Assembly (NCBI RefSeq): GCF_042453785.1
Contig: NC_091674.1
Span: forward strand, 29,399,501 to 29,463,500
Direction: 5' to 3'
Length of the DNA stretch: 64,000 nucleotides
Origin: Malus domestica
Taxonomy: Eukaryota > Streptophyta > Magnoliopsida > Rosales > Rosaceae
Position 1 is the stretch's first letter, and each line of letters starts with the position of its first letter. This document shows positions 42,790-54,261 of this stretch, piece by piece. A program made the position numbers and the translations under genes. Under the pieces are notes generated by a model that saw only the letters and a program-made list of their open reading frames with translations, was not told the origin of the DNA and did not search any database.

Positions 42790-45700
42790 TGTAAACTAAG
42801 AAGAAGAGAATCACAGACAGTAATCTTAGAGAGAGAAGTCAGAGAAAGAGATTCATAGAGAGAGAAAGATATTTCTATTTCTTTTCTTAATCACCAAGCT
42901 ATTACACTATAAGAGTATATATACTACACCCTACTTACATTTGCATATTCTTAACAACTATAACTAACTCTCTTAATCTGTTTACAAGTGTCACCATCCT
43001 ATGTGTACATTATCTCTAACATCCCCCCTCAAACTCATGCATGGGAGAAGAACCAAGCATGAGATTGGTACAATGAGTCCGAAAGAGAGGAGCACTAAGA
43101 CCTTTAGTAAGGATATCGGCAAACTGCTCTCCGGAAGATACAAACTGCACAAGTAACTTCTTTTGAGCAATCCGTTCACGAACAAAATGAACATCAATTT
43201 CAATATGCTTGGTCCGTTGATGTTGAACGGGATTGAACGAAAGAGCAATGGCGGACAGGTTATCACAGAAAAGCACAGGAGCACAAGACAGAGGAATGTG
43301 TAGGAATGTAAAAAGTTGCTGAATCCAATCAAGTTCAGCAGCAGTGGAGGACATGGCTCGATATTCGGCTTCAGTTGACAAACGAGAAACTGTTTGTTGT
43401 TTCTTAGAAGACCACGATATGGGATTGGAGCCCAAGAAAACAACGAACCCAGTTGTAGAGCGCCTGTCATTCGGATCACCAGCCCAGTCGGCATCACTAA
43501 AAGCTTTTAAACCAACGTCACCAGCAGCATAAGTAATGCCAGAAGACAAGGTGCCTTTCAAATAACGCAGAATGCGTTTGACAGCAGTGAAGTGAGACAC
43601 CATAGGGGTTTGCAGAAATTGAGATACTTGATGGACTGAGAATGCAATGTCAGGACGAGTGAAAGTGAGGTACTGCAGGGCACCAACGATACTCCTGTAT
43701 GTCCCAGGTTCTGAAAATGGAACTCCATCATCCTTCAGTAAACGATTATAAGGTAAGCATGGAGTGTCACACGGCTTGCAATCACTCATTTCAGTCTTGT
43801 GTAACAAGTCTTGAATGTACTTGGTTTGTGATAAAAACATCCCAGTTGCTGTGCAGGATATTTGAATGCCCAAAAAATAATGAAGTGTGCCCAAATCCTT
43901 GATGTCAAACTCAGTAGTAAGGGACTGGATGACCTGTTGTATAGCAGCTGTAGCATTCCCTGTTAAGATAATGTCATCTACGTAAAGCAGTAAAATCACT
44001 ATCTCAGAACCAACATGCTTCACAAATAGAGACGAATCAGAATAGGTGGAGATGAACCCGAGAGAAGGAAGGAAAGCTGTGAATCTCTCATTCCAGGCCC
44101 GGGGGGCTTGCTTCAATCCATACAGAGATTTATGTAACTTGCAAACAAAATGAGGATGCACAGGGTCTGCAAAACCAGGAGGTTGTGCCATGTAAACCTC
44201 CTCCTGCAGTATGCCATGCAAAAATGCATTCTTGACATCAAGCTGCCGTAAAGACCAATGAAACTGAGCAGCTAAGGCCAGGACAAGCCTTACTGTGGTA
44301 GGTTTAACCACTGGACTGAATGTCTCCCCATAGTCTAATCCTTCCTCTTGACTGAAGCCCTTTGCAACTAAGCGAGCTTTATGTCTTGCAATAGAACCAT
44401 CCGAGTTCTTCTTTATTTTAAAGATCCATTTACAGCCGACTAAGTTTTTCTGAGAGGGCAGAGATACAAGAGACCAAGTACCTTGAGAGTGCAGGGCAGC
44501 AATCTCTTCCTTCATAGCAGCCAACCACACAGAGGATTTCATAGCAGTCTTATAAGAAACTGGCTCAATGAGAGACATATCAACATCTCCAGATGGCGCT
44601 AAAGAACTGAAAAACACCTTGGGTTTGACTATACCATTTTTACTCTTGGTCTGCATAGGATGCATATTCAATGGTGCAATAGGTAACACCACTTGTAACC
44701 GATCAGGGCTGAACTCATGATCCACAGGGAGAGAAGGAGTAGTACTTGATGGAGCAGTAATGGATGAAGAAGAATGTAAGGAGGAAAATGGAGGTGAAGC
44801 AACCATATGTGGAGAATGAACAGCAACACTAGAGTCAGGGGATGGAGGGACATGTGGAGAGGTTAAGGAAGAAACCAGAGGAAGAGGCACCACCAAAACA
44901 TTCTGATGGTTAGGAACAGGTGTAAAAGATGAAGGTGAACAAGGGACATGGGACACACTATTTTGTTTGGACAATTGAAGAAGACTAAGATAAGGAAATT
45001 CAGTCTCATTAAAGATAACATGTCTGGAGATAAAAAACTTGGCTTTGGACACCTCATAACAAATATAACCCTTATATTGGGAAGCATACCCCAGAAAAAC
45101 ACACTTGGTGGTCTTAGCTTGAAGTTTGGAAGTGTTGTAGGGTCTAAGTAAAGGATAGCAAGAACAACCAAAGACACGGAGGTGAGTAATGACAGGATTT
45201 TGACCATACAAAACTTGAAAAGGAGATTGATTCTGTAAAACTGGAGTTGGCATCCTATTGATTAAGTAAATTGCTGTTTGACAAGCAAAGGTCCAGAATT
45301 CAGAAGGCAGTGTGGCATGTTGTAACAAAGTGACAGTAGTTTCAATGATATGCCTATGTTTCCTCTCAGCTAATCCATTCTGTTCAGGTGTATAAGGACA
45401 AGATTTATGATGTACAATACCTTTGGATTTCAGAAAAGTGTGGAGCTTATTACTAATATATTCACCCCCCCCATCAGTTTGTAGTATTTTCACAGAAGTA
45501 GAGAATTGAGTGGAGACAAATGCACAAAAGGTAACAAAAACATCAGTGAAATCAGATTTACTGGATAAGGGAAACAACCAACAAAACCGAGTGCACTCAT
45601 CAATGAGAGTAACATAGTATTTATAGCCATCAATGGATGTACATGGTGCAGGACCCCAAAGGTCACTGTGAACAATTTGAAATGGTATGACAGACTTGAC

Positions 45701-48060
45701 ATGAGTGGAAGGAAATGGTAACTGTGTGAATTTACCCTTGAGACAACTTTGACACATATGAGAGACAACATCCTGATTACATGGAATATTTGCTTGTTTA
45801 AGAAGTAAAGAAACTATATTATTGGATGGATGTCCGAACCTAGTATGCCATAGACTGGAACCAACAAGATGTCCAAGAAAAGCAACATGTGAAGATTGAG
45901 AAGGTAGGAAGCTAGTAGAGAGTGAGTGAATAGGATAGAGTCCATTACTGCACGGGGCCTTGTACATGATTTTCCCTGTGACCTTGTCCTGAATCCAGAA
46001 GTAAAATGCATCAAAGATTAGCCAGCAATTGTTGTCCAAACACAACTTATGAACTGACAATAAATTCTGTGTCAATTTAGGAACATAGAGAATGGAATTT
46101 AATGTGATAGGATTTGTAGAAGTGTTAAGAATAGAACTGCCAATGTGAGAAACTCGCAAACCTTCACCATTGGCAGTTTGAACAACTTCATTGCTGGGAT
46201 ATGGAGAAGCTAAGGACAAATTGTTAAGATCAGCTGTCATATGTGTAGTAGCACCGGAATCTGTCAACCAGACTTGTGGTGATTGAGAAGTAGATGCCAC
46301 AGAGCCCATATGAGAAGATGGTGATGTGGGAGAAAATACAGTATTCATTGCTTGCAGGGAAGAGGGGTGAGAGCCATGCAACACATGAGGCACATTGTAA
46401 GAGTATCCCTGCATTGGAGTACCTGCCCGTTGAGAATACTGAGGTCCCATATAGGAAGGCCCTTTTTCATTGTAAAAACAATACCAAGTTGTATGATTGA
46501 ACTTGCCACAGATTTGACACTGTTGGCGATCAGAAGAATTATTGTAACAATAAGGAGCAGTGTGACCTTCAACATTACACAATTGACACGTCGGCAATAG
46601 AGGTGTTGAGGGCGACGAACCAAGAACACCAGGAGTAGGTGTAGGGAAGACATGGGTTTGTGTATGATACATTGGCCGAGGAGTGTAGTATCGCTGACCT
46701 CCATTGAACTTGCCCTTCCCTTTGTTCTTGTGAACATACGGCTTGAAACCTCCTGAAACACCATAGGACTGACCCCCAGTATGATGAAAGGAATGACCAC
46801 CGCCAGAGTTAAATGCCTGATTAGAACCTTTGTGCACAGGGGATGAGGTATTATTGGCAACCATCGCAGACAGAAAAGGAACATGAGAATGACTATCAAC
46901 AATTTCTTCTTCAGCAAGGAGTTGAGTCCGAAACTCTTTCATAGTCATAACACTTTCTCGGCCTCGAACAACCGTGCGGAATGTATTATACTCTGAAGGC
47001 AAACCATTAAGAGCCAAAATAATAATGTCTTCATCATCAAGAAACACACTAGCAGCAGACAAATAATCCCTTGCTTCTTTGATCTTCTGTAAATACCGAG
47101 TGACCGAATCTGACCCCTTTTTAATGGTTTGAAGATTGGACTTCATCTGAAAAATAATGGTCTTGGAAACAGTAGAAAACTGTTCCTTAAGCCGAGTCCA
47201 CAACTCCCGAGAACTAGCACTACCAATTGCACATGACATAGCTACTGGGGACAAGGTGGCAGTAACAAGCTGCATAAGTGCGCGATCATGTAATTTCCAA
47301 ACAGTATATTCATCTGTTTCTAAACCAGAGGAGGAAGTAGCAGAATTAACTCCAGAATCACCAGAATTAGGAGCAAACCGAGCAGGACAGGGTGTTGAAC
47401 CATCAACAAACCCCATGATTCCATTACTTTCCAGTAACAATTGCATTTGGAAATGCCAATTAAGATAATTCGAATCATCAAGCTTAACATTGATAGATGT
47501 TGAAAGAGTAGAAATGAGAGCAGTAATAGGCGACTGAAGGAGTTGTAATTGAGATGCAGACACCATTTATACAGAAAGAAGATAGAAATCCAAGAGAGGA
47601 AATATCACAAACACCTGGTGTGCACACTCTGGAAACACCGATGCAAGAAGATCAAGAAACACCAAGAACCTTAGAAATCACAGAAGACGAAGAAGAATAC
47701 CAGAATACGTCCAAGCATACAGAAAAGAATCGACGTCGAGGACGAGAAAGAATCACAGAGTGAGAAGATGAGCGGAAGCAGCCGAAGGATCGAAGAAAAC
47801 AGCAAGAGCGAAAATGGCTCTGATACCATGTAAACTAAGAAGAAGAGAATCACAGACAGTAATCTTAGAGAGAGAAGTCAGAGAAAGAGATTCATAGAGA
47901 GAGAAAGATATTTCTATTTCTTTTCTTAATCACCAAGCTATTACACTATAAGAGTATATATACTACACCCTACTTACATTTGCATATTCTTAACAACTAT
48001 AACTAACTCTCTTAATCTGTTTACAAGTGTCACCATCCTATGTGTACATTATCTCTAACA
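42790..48060 (-). mobile_element. Ty1-copia LTR retrotransposon, apparently whole and very young
   Basis: Two 232-bp LTRs (42790-43021 and 47829-48060) look identical by eye and are flanked by the exact 5-bp duplication GAACG (42785-42789 and 48061-48065). Read on the minus strand, the 5' LTR is followed by TGGTATCAGAGC (47817-47828), the initiator-methionine tRNA primer site, and a purine tract GAGGGGGGA precedes the 3' LTR. One open frame fills the interior. The element looks whole and the insertion is probably very recent. Confidence 0.93.
43016..47566 (-). CDS. gag-pol polyprotein of the copia element
   Basis: A 1,516-residue single frame in Ty1-copia order: gag with two CCHC-like zinc knuckles (CQLCNVEGHTAPYC, CQICGKFNHTTWYC), protease (DSGATTHM), integrase with its zinc-binding and catalytic core, reverse transcriptase (YVDDIILTG) and RNase H. 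The gag-pol fusion in one frame is normal for this family. It serves only the element's own life cycle; it is not a host gene. Resembles the RE1-type plant copia polyproteins. Confidence 0.93.
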   Translation of the reverse strand: MVSASQLQLLQSPITALISTLSTSINVKLDDSNYLNWHFQMQLLLESNGIMGFVDGSTPCPARFAPNSGDSGVNSATSSSGLETDEYTVWKLHDRALMQLVTATLSPVAMSCAIGSASSRELWTRLKEQFSTVSKTIIFQMKSNLQTIKKGSDSVTRYLQKIKEARDYLSAASVFLDDEDIIILALNGLPSEYNTFRTVVRGRESVMTMKEFRTQLLAEEEIVDSHSHVPFLSAMVANNTSSPVHKGSNQAFNSGGGHSFHHTGGQSYGVSGGFKPYVHKNKGKGKFNGGQRYYTPRPMYHTQTHVFPTPTPGVLGSSPSTPLLPTCQLCNVEGHTAPYCYNNSSDRQQCQICGKFNHTTWYCFYNEKGPSYMGPQYSQRAGTPMQGYSYNVPHVLHGSHPSSLQAMNTVFSPTSPSSHMGSVASTSQSPQVWLTDSGATTHMTADLNNLSLASPYPSNEVVQTANGEGLRVSHIGSSILNTSTNPITLNSILYVPKLTQNLLSVHKLCLDNNCWLIFDAFYFWIQDKVTGKIMYKAPCSNGLYPIHSLSTSFLPSQSSHVAFLGHLVGSSLWHTRFGHPSNNIVSLLLKQANIPCNQDVVSHMCQSCLKGKFTQLPFPSTHVKSVIPFQIVHSDLWGPAPCTSIDGYKYYVTLIDECTRFCWLFPLSSKSDFTDVFVTFCAFVSTQFSTSVKILQTDGGGEYISNKLHTFLKSKGIVHHKSCPYTPEQNGLAERKHRHIIETTVTLLQHATLPSEFWTFACQTAIYLINRMPTPVLQNQSPFQVLYGQNPVITHLRVFGCSCYPLLRPYNTSKLQAKTTKCVFLGYASQYKGYICYEVSKAKFFISRHVIFNETEFPYLSLLQLSKQNSVSHVPCSPSSFTPVPNHQNVLVVPLPLVSSLTSPHVPPSPDSSVAVHSPHMVASPPFSSLHSSSSITAPSSTTPSLPVDHEFSPDRLQVVLPIAPLNMHPMQTKSKNGIVKPKVFFSSLAPSGDVDMSLIEPVSYKTAMKSSVWLAAMKEEIAALHSQGTWSLVSLPSQKNLVGCKWIFKIKKNSDGSIARHKARLVAKGFSQEEGLDYGETFSPVVKPTTVRLVLALAAQFHWSLRQLDVKNAFLHGILQEEVYMAQPPGFADPVHPHFVCKLHKSLYGLKQAPRAWNERFTAFLPSLGFISTYSDSSLFVKHVGSEIVILLLYVDDIILTGNATAAIQQVIQSLTTEFDIKDLGTLHYFLGIQISCTATGMFLSQTKYIQDLLHKTEMSDCKPCDTPCLPYNRLLKDDGVPFSEPGTYRSIVGALQYLTFTRPDIAFSVHQVSQFLQTPMVSHFTAVKRILRYLKGTLSSGITYAAGDVGLKAFSDADWAGDPNDRRSTTGFVVFLGSNPISWSSKKQQTVSRLSTEAEYRAMSSTAAELDWIQQLFTFLHIPLSCAPVLFCDNLSAIALSFNPVQHQRTKHIEIDVHFVRERIAQKKLLVQFVSSGEQFADILTKGLSAPLFRTHCTNLMLGSSPMHEFEGGC

Positions 48061-48309
48061 GAACGGTCATACTCGTTAACATGTAGACTTTAAATTTGTT
48101 ATTTTCGTATTATTTCTGGTGACATTGTAAAGATTCGACTCGTTAACGGGTGTAACGGTCATACTCGTTAACATGTAGACTCTAAATTTGTTATTTTAGT
48201 ATTATTTTGTGTCGATTCATTTTAATATGTAGATTATAAATTCGTTATTTTCGTATTATTTCGTATCGATTCGTGTCGGGTAAGGTTTCGTAAAAAATTG
48301 TTAGCTTAG

Positions 48310-48900
48310 CCCCAATCGAAGCCATACTCGGGAAAGTCATCAAATAAAAATTTCATAATTATTGTAAATTGAGGATTAATCAACTAAGCTATAGATTTGC
48401 ATATTTCCGTTGAGCTATGGTATAATAAAATTGTCGGAACTTACTCTGAGTTGACCTTACGAGTCAAACCCAAGGACTTGGTCATTGAAGTGTACTTGCT
48501 TCCTATCTTTTCTCATCAACTACCAAAAATCAAAGTCAAAGAGAGAACCAATTATCAGCATGTCGCTGGTGTGGCACTAAGCATTCGTTTTGAACAATGG
48601 ACAACTTGATTTTATTATCTACTACAAATAACTTGCATGTAATTCAATATTCAACGAAACCTTTGTTTTTTTGGAGATATCGGCAGACCAAAGTCATTTT
48701 TACATACATAATTAAAGAATAATTAATTAAGTTGGAAAGTATTCCTCAAATTTATCGAGGTCGACTTCAAATGATAAGTTTGTAAGAATCATGTATGTGA
48801 TTTATATACAACCTTTGGGCAACTGGTGGCGCCAGTCTTTTGTGTGTGTGTGTTCCGAGTACTTTGTAGGGCTAAAACTTAGGTCATTTTATGCCTTTTA
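48310..48900. other. Intergenic AT-rich DNA
   Basis: No gene or clear element recognised. Confidence 0.4.
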
Positions 48901-48902
48901 TT

Positions 48903-49345
48903 TTTTCTCGTGACATTTCATGTGAGAAGAGATATCATGTGGGGAAGAAATAGTTATGTAATGTGCCACGTGCAAATTGTGAAGAGAAATAGGCATATTG
49001 TGCAGAGAAACATGCATAGAATAGGAGTACATGATATTTTACGTGAGAAAGAGATATCACATGGGGAAGAAATAGGCATGTAACATGGCATGCACAAATT
49101 GTGAAAAAAAATAAGCATAGAGATTATAGGAGAGAATCTGTCACATAATGTTGCACGTGAAAAAAAAAAGATAGGAGCACAAGGATATTTCATGTGGGAA
49201 AGAGATATCACATGAGGAAAAAGTAAGTATTTAACGTGCCATGTGCAAATTGTGAAGAAAAATAGGTATAGAGATTACGTAGGAGAGAATTTTGTCATGT
49301 AACGTTGCACAAGAAAAAAAGAGATAGGAGTATGCACAAAAACGT
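48903..49345 (+). repeat. Diverged tandem repeat, about three units of 120-155 bp
   Basis: Units begin near 48911, 49032 and 49186 with TTnCGTGnGAAAGAGATATCAC, continue with ATGTGGGGAAGAAATAG, GTGCAAATTGTGAAGA and AATAGGCATAGAGATTA, and vary by insertions. Confidence 0.7.
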
Positions 49346-50650
49346 TAAGGGTATTATGTGATGAGAAGATACACAATCTCTCAATTTGTAGGTAACTTGA
49401 TTTGTATGGATTATTTGTTCGCTTCAAAGGTGGGATTTGCATATGTTGTTTGTGTATAGGTTTTGGTAAAGGATTCTTGAGGGTATATGTGTGTGTGTGT
49501 GTGGGTTCCCCCTTGACATCACATTAGAGAGTAGAGATGATCTTTTGACCTCTTCTAAGTGAGAGTAGAGATTATCTTTTGACCTCTTCTAATGAATGGT
49601 TATTTGTTGAATTAAATAATGTAGAATTTGAATATTGCACACTGAATTAAAAAACAAAAAAAGAAGGAATGTGTAACATCAGTATTTCCTACTTGCTATC
49701 ATCTTTAAAAAAGATAATATATTCGGAGAGAGATTGAGAAGCCACCTGTGCACCATTAGTGGATCAAAATGAGGCATAGCTAAGCTATCTAGTGTTAGTG
49801 CCTCATTAGTCGATCGCAATTTATTCCAAGTGCAGTACTTGACAATATTGTGTTTGTAATTTGTTGGTTTAGAGTTTAGACCACACATTCATTTGGTAAA
49901 AAAGCCAATAAAGCAGACAGGTAAGCTAGTGGTCTAGAGTAGTGGAATATGTGCATCCGAATTTGAATTTCTCTACTCGTAAAAGAGTTTCAAATATTAC
50001 ATTAGAAACGAATAAAATAAAATACAACGGGATACTAATTTAAAGATGACAAGGTCATACATTCGGGAAAAAAAAATTACCTAACCAGCTAATTAATCTT
50101 AGTTTGATGAAATAATTTCACGTTATTAGTTATTTGTCTCATAGACTTCTAATAAAAAATCTCTCGATAGTATCGATAACTATACAACTATTGTATTGTC
50201 GATATCAATGTTATAAACGACATATACAATCAATAAAGTGTCAATATTGAATAATCGAGTCAGCCAACTGCTTAAGCGTGTTGAGCAAATAATTAACAAC
50301 TAAAAACCCACGAGCCTTTTTTTATTAAAATTTAAATTCACCCATAAATTTAAGTGGTTGCAAAATCCACTTGTGCTCAATATGTACACAAGACTCCGCC
50401 CCTAAACACACGGGGGGGAGGAAGTTCGACTACCTACTTCCGACGCCAACGACGTCGTACGTTGACTGTGGCCCTAAAAACCCATACATGCGCCCACCAA
50501 TAAGAATTCACATGCGTGACACGTCACGACACAACAGTTGCAAACCACGAAAACAAAACCAAAATTATACAAAAAAAAAAATATTAAAAAAACAGACAAA
50601 TTAACGCCGGAAAGCATTTCGCTTTCTCCGACGAAACACTTGAAATTCAT
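49346..50650. other. Intergenic AT-rich DNA
   Basis: No gene seen. Short (TG)n run at 49485-49501. Two adjacent copies of GAGAGTAGAGATnATCTTTTGA occur at 49526-49595. Confidence 0.4.
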
Positions 50651-50658
50651 CAGCGCCG

Positions 50659-51150
50659 TCAGTTTCGGTTGACCCTTTCGAGGTACCCCGGCATCGGAGT
50701 TGCACGTGGGGACCGGAGGGGAGCTCCGTTAAGTTTCTTCCCGTTACTATCGTAGTAAATGGCGCCCGAGAAATCCAACGGCTCGCACTTATCCCCCATC
50801 AGGATCGACCTCTGCCATACCCCACCGTCCCCCCACTCCTCCTCCTCCGCGGCGTGGGCCTTACCATCCGATTCCTCGCCGATCTTTTTCAGGTGCAGGA
50901 AGGTGATGGCCTTGTTGCTTATGGTCGACATCAGCTGCTTCGGCTTTCTCATCATCGGCGACTTATTCGGCAAGACATCCGAGTGGTTGTTGTTTTTTAT
51001 CAGCTTGGAGTTGGTGGCTTTCAGCTTCCCCGAGAGGCGGCGGCCGATGGCAAGGAGTGCCGAGATGGAGACCAGCATACGAGTTTTGGACTTCAGGTGC
51101 ATCGACGAGTCCGAGTCGGAATCGGCGCTTGCATGCAGATGACGAACCAT
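50659..51150 (-). CDS. Conserved plant protein of unknown function
   Basis: Single exon of 163 residues. The N-terminus is basic and serine-rich (MVRHLHASADSDSDSSMHLK), followed by a moderately hydrophobic helix (MLVSISALLAIGRRL), a lysine-rich middle and an acidic patch (AAEEEEWGDGG). The C-terminal block VWQRSILMGDKCEPLDFSGA, IYYDSNGKKL and APLRSPRATPMPGYL is one I recall as conserved in a family of small uncharacterised plant proteins. No catalytic motif is visible. The first ATG of the frame (51148-51150) gives the natural start. The gene is GC-rich compared with its flanks, and the frame is maintained over its length, which supports it being real. Isolated among repeats; no neighbour hints at function. 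Confidence 0.78.
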   Translation of the reverse strand: MVRHLHASADSDSDSSMHLKSKTRMLVSISALLAIGRRLSGKLKATNSKLIKNNNHSDVLPNKSPMMRKPKQLMSTISNKAITFLHLKKIGEESDGKAHAAEEEEWGDGGVWQRSILMGDKCEPLDFSGAIYYDSNGKKLNGAPLRSPRATPMPGYLERVNRN

Positions 51151-52330
51151 GTTAGAGATTTTCCAGTATGTCTAAAATACTGACGGAAGGAAAATCGGCG
51201 GGGAGGGAGGTGTTTGGAGGTATGACCGTATGGGGGTGTTTTGGTGGTGGTGGTGGTGGTGGGTGCAATGAGAGAGGTGTTTAAGTGTGGTGGTGGGTAT
51301 AAATAGGATGAAGTATGAGTTTAGGTGACCGGTTATTGCCGGTGTATATTATTTTTTTCCTTTTTTGGGTGGAAGAGTTAGGGGGTGAACCGGTGGGTTT
51401 TCGGGTTGACTTCCACTAGGGTAAGAAGTTGGTGAAGAACCATGAGAGCAATGATAGGGTGTAGTGTGACACATTGATATTTTGATGTACTTCTCAAAAA
51501 AGCAAATAAATTTCTATATTCTCATAAAATTGCGTAACCAGTGCATTGTATTTGGGTTTATGATTGTTTTCATATTTGTTGCATTTCGCTTTTGGATTTT
51601 AATTTGGGTTGGAAATTAAGGAAATAAAATCTCAATTTTTGTTGGGGTTGAAATTTTTGTTTCCTATAGTATGAAAAAATTACCAACTTTCCTTCGGTAG
51701 ATGTTTCTTACATCTTAAGTATTGTGTACTATTCTAAAGCATTAAAGAAAATTACAAACTTTCTTAAATGGTATGAGTCGTTTATTCTTATCTAATAGAT
51801 AGCAGATATCGGCAATGCTAGAAAAACAACAATTATAATCGCTTAATAATTAACAATCATATAATTTGCTTTTATTTTTTTGTTGACAACGAAGCATAAG
51901 CCTAGAAGAAAAAGAAAGATTACATAAGAATATCACGAAACTCTAGCTATATTTGTAATTAGCAACTGACGACAATAAGGAGGAGCTTACTAAAAAAAGA
52001 TTGGACCCAAATTGCATGACAAACCCAAACGAGTCAAATCATCATAAAAAAAATAAAAAAATTATTTTCACAATAAATATGTCAAATTTTATAAGACCAA
52101 CTTTGATAGCATAACAATTCATTGCCAAACTTTCTAGAGGGTGATTATCTACTATAGCATTTAAAATCAATTGTACTACAAATGCACGATCCAATTCCGC
52201 CATAATCTTCTTTATTATTTATTCTCAAAATCCACTTGTTTTCTTTCCTTTTATCTCATTACACAATGTTGTCCCTATATTGCTAAATTTAAAGTTTATA
52301 TTTATCTACAAAGATGTGTTTGGTATATAA
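51151..52330. other. Intergenic, upstream of the unknown gene
   Basis: GT-rich G(GTG)n stretch at 51237-51262, then AT-rich DNA. No gene seen. Confidence 0.4.
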
Positions 52331-52646
52331 ACTTTTTTTTTTTTTTACACAAGTGTGAGTTTTTGAAAGAAACTTTTCCGATGAACTTAATGGAATATGT
52401 TCCAGGCACCTGAGAGCCACAGTATATCTACTGTAATCCTGCTGAGTGCCGAGTCATAGTAATTAAAATCAAATTAACAAAAGTGTGCACTTTTTTTTTT
52501 TTTCACACAAGTGTGAGTTTTTGAAAGAAACTTTTCCGATGAACTTAATGGAATATGTTCCAGGCACCTGAGAGCCACAGTATATCTACTGTAATCCTGC
52601 TGAGTGCCGAGTCATAGTAATTAAAATCAAATTAACAAAAGTGTGC
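52331..52646 (+). repeat. Perfect or near-perfect tandem duplication of 158 bp
   Basis: The block from the T-run and ACACAAGTGTGAGTTTTTGA through GAGTGCCGAGTCATAGTAAT to AACAAAAGTGTGCA occurs twice head to tail with period 158 bp (52331-52488, 52489-52646). I see no differences outside the T-run. Confidence 0.92.
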
Positions 52647-52649
52647 ATC

Positions 52650-53205
52650 TTGCTTATGTAATATATCAAAGTGGAGGGCCAGGATTAATTGGATATATAA
52701 TTACAACTTGTAACTTGCAGATGAGATGGGGTTCCACTTCTAGGGTCGTGATTGGTCCGTGTGGATTGAGGGCCATTTTGTTTTGGTCTGAGTAGATTGG
52801 AAGACCTTTTTACCTCTTGGCATGCAAATAGCTTAAGCTGAGAAAGAGAGGAGGACCAAATGGTTGTTGAGTCAACTCCCATTGCAACTAGTTTCAGTGA
52901 GGTTTGCGATCAAAGACATAATCACGCCAAGCTTGTAACTTGTGGTGGAGAACGACCGACAAGAAACAAAATTTCAAAGTGGCTGGCGGTCTTTTTCATC
53001 AATTACGCGACCGTATGTGAAAATTTTAAGAAGAAATTAGGTTCACATTCTTATGTTTGCTACTCCATTAATTAAAATCTTATTTATTTTTAATTTTTTA
53101 TTAAGGTCCTTGGGTATTAATAATATCATTAATTATTTGAATATTAAAATATTTTTATTTTTAAATATATTCCTTTAGAGTTAAAAATGTTACAATTAGT
53201 ATATT
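52650..53205. other. Intergenic DNA
   Basis: Nothing recognised. Confidence 0.4.
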
Positions 53206-53209
53206 TATA

Positions 53210-53645
53210 TTTATGGCTAAATTTTTTATCATATATTTTATTTTTAGTTTGTACCTATTTTTAATTTGTACCCATATATTAGTTTATTTTTGTGCCCATA
53301 TTTTTTAAAGTTTTGTTTGTGTTTGTACCCATGTGTATACCGTCATGTGACATTGTATATTTAATCAATGATAGAAAAATTACATATGGTATGTTTTATG
53401 CCTAAACTTTGTATCATATATTTATATTTTTAGTTTGTACCCACTTTTAATTTGCAACATTTTTTAAATTTGTAGTATTTTCTTTTTAGTTTTATTTTGT
53501 ACCCATGTATTAATTTCTTTTAGCGCCTATATTTTTTAAAAATTCATTTGTACTCATAATTTTTTAATCTTTTATATGTACCCTAAGTTATTTATAATGT
53601 ACCCATTCTTCTTTATTAATGTACCACTTTGTTATATGTGAAAAT
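53210..53645 (+). repeat. Degenerate GTACCCAT repeat cluster
   Basis: TTTnTAnTTTGTACCCATnTATTAATTT-like units recur about ten times with drift, including the variant TTTGTGCCCATATTTTTTAA. A short related piece (AGTTTGTACCTATGTTTAAT) reappears at about 55079. Confidence 0.6.
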
Positions 53646-54260
53646 GCGCCAATTTGTTTAACACTATGGATACATTCTTTTGCCATTTATTATTTCTTAT
53701 TTTTACATAGTTTTTATCCATTTATTCAATCAAAATGTTTGAATTTTTTTATTGTAACCATTTCTAATAGTATTATAATGAGGGATTTTAAATTTATAGG
53801 ATTATAAATCTCATAAAATATCAAACAATTAATGTCAAAACTATAAAAATATAAATATTGATTGTAATATATATAATGAGGTGTACAAAGTCAAGGGACT
53901 TTGATCAAACTTTGAATATCATTAAGGTTTTAGTCAAACAATGTTAAGGATTAGGGACCGCATCCAAAGTATCCCAAATTTTAAATATGTAATGGCGTGT
54001 TATTTGATTCAGAATACTATGATAACATTTTAAGAGTGTAAGCAAGTTTGTATCCTAATTGTGGTTGGAGGCAAAAAATTATAGTGAGGCAGCAAAGGAT
54101 CCTTAGCGGCAGCAGGCCATGTCTGAGGAATTCTTGGTGAGGAATAGTGCGGAAAGGGAGCGAGACCAAGCCGAGCCACTAGGAAAGTAAGCCCTTCCCG
54201 CGTGCCAAAATGAATGTAGCCTCAACCATAAAGATCAACCTGCGCCTTTGATTTAAGGAT
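53646..54260. other. Intergenic DNA
   Basis: No gene seen. The stretch 54095-54230 is GC-richer and may be part of the organelle insertion that follows, but I cannot place it. Confidence 0.35.
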
Positions 54261-54261
54261 G

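Larger units (their letters stand above)
42515..48300. mobile_element. Old hAT-like repeat (CGTGTC-rich) split by a copia element
   Basis: Starts TAGGTTTGGTAAATTGGTCGTGTCG and holds many CGTGTCGTTTT, TAACGGGT and CTCGTTAAC motifs on both sides of the insertion (42515-42789 and 48061-48290). The same start (TAGGCCTGGCAAACGGGTCGTGTC) opens the larger element at 59550. Right end is not sharply defined. The TTGTAAAGA-x-TCGACTCGTTAACG block occurs at 42757 and again at 48125, so the insertion hit a local repeat. Confidence 0.5.
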
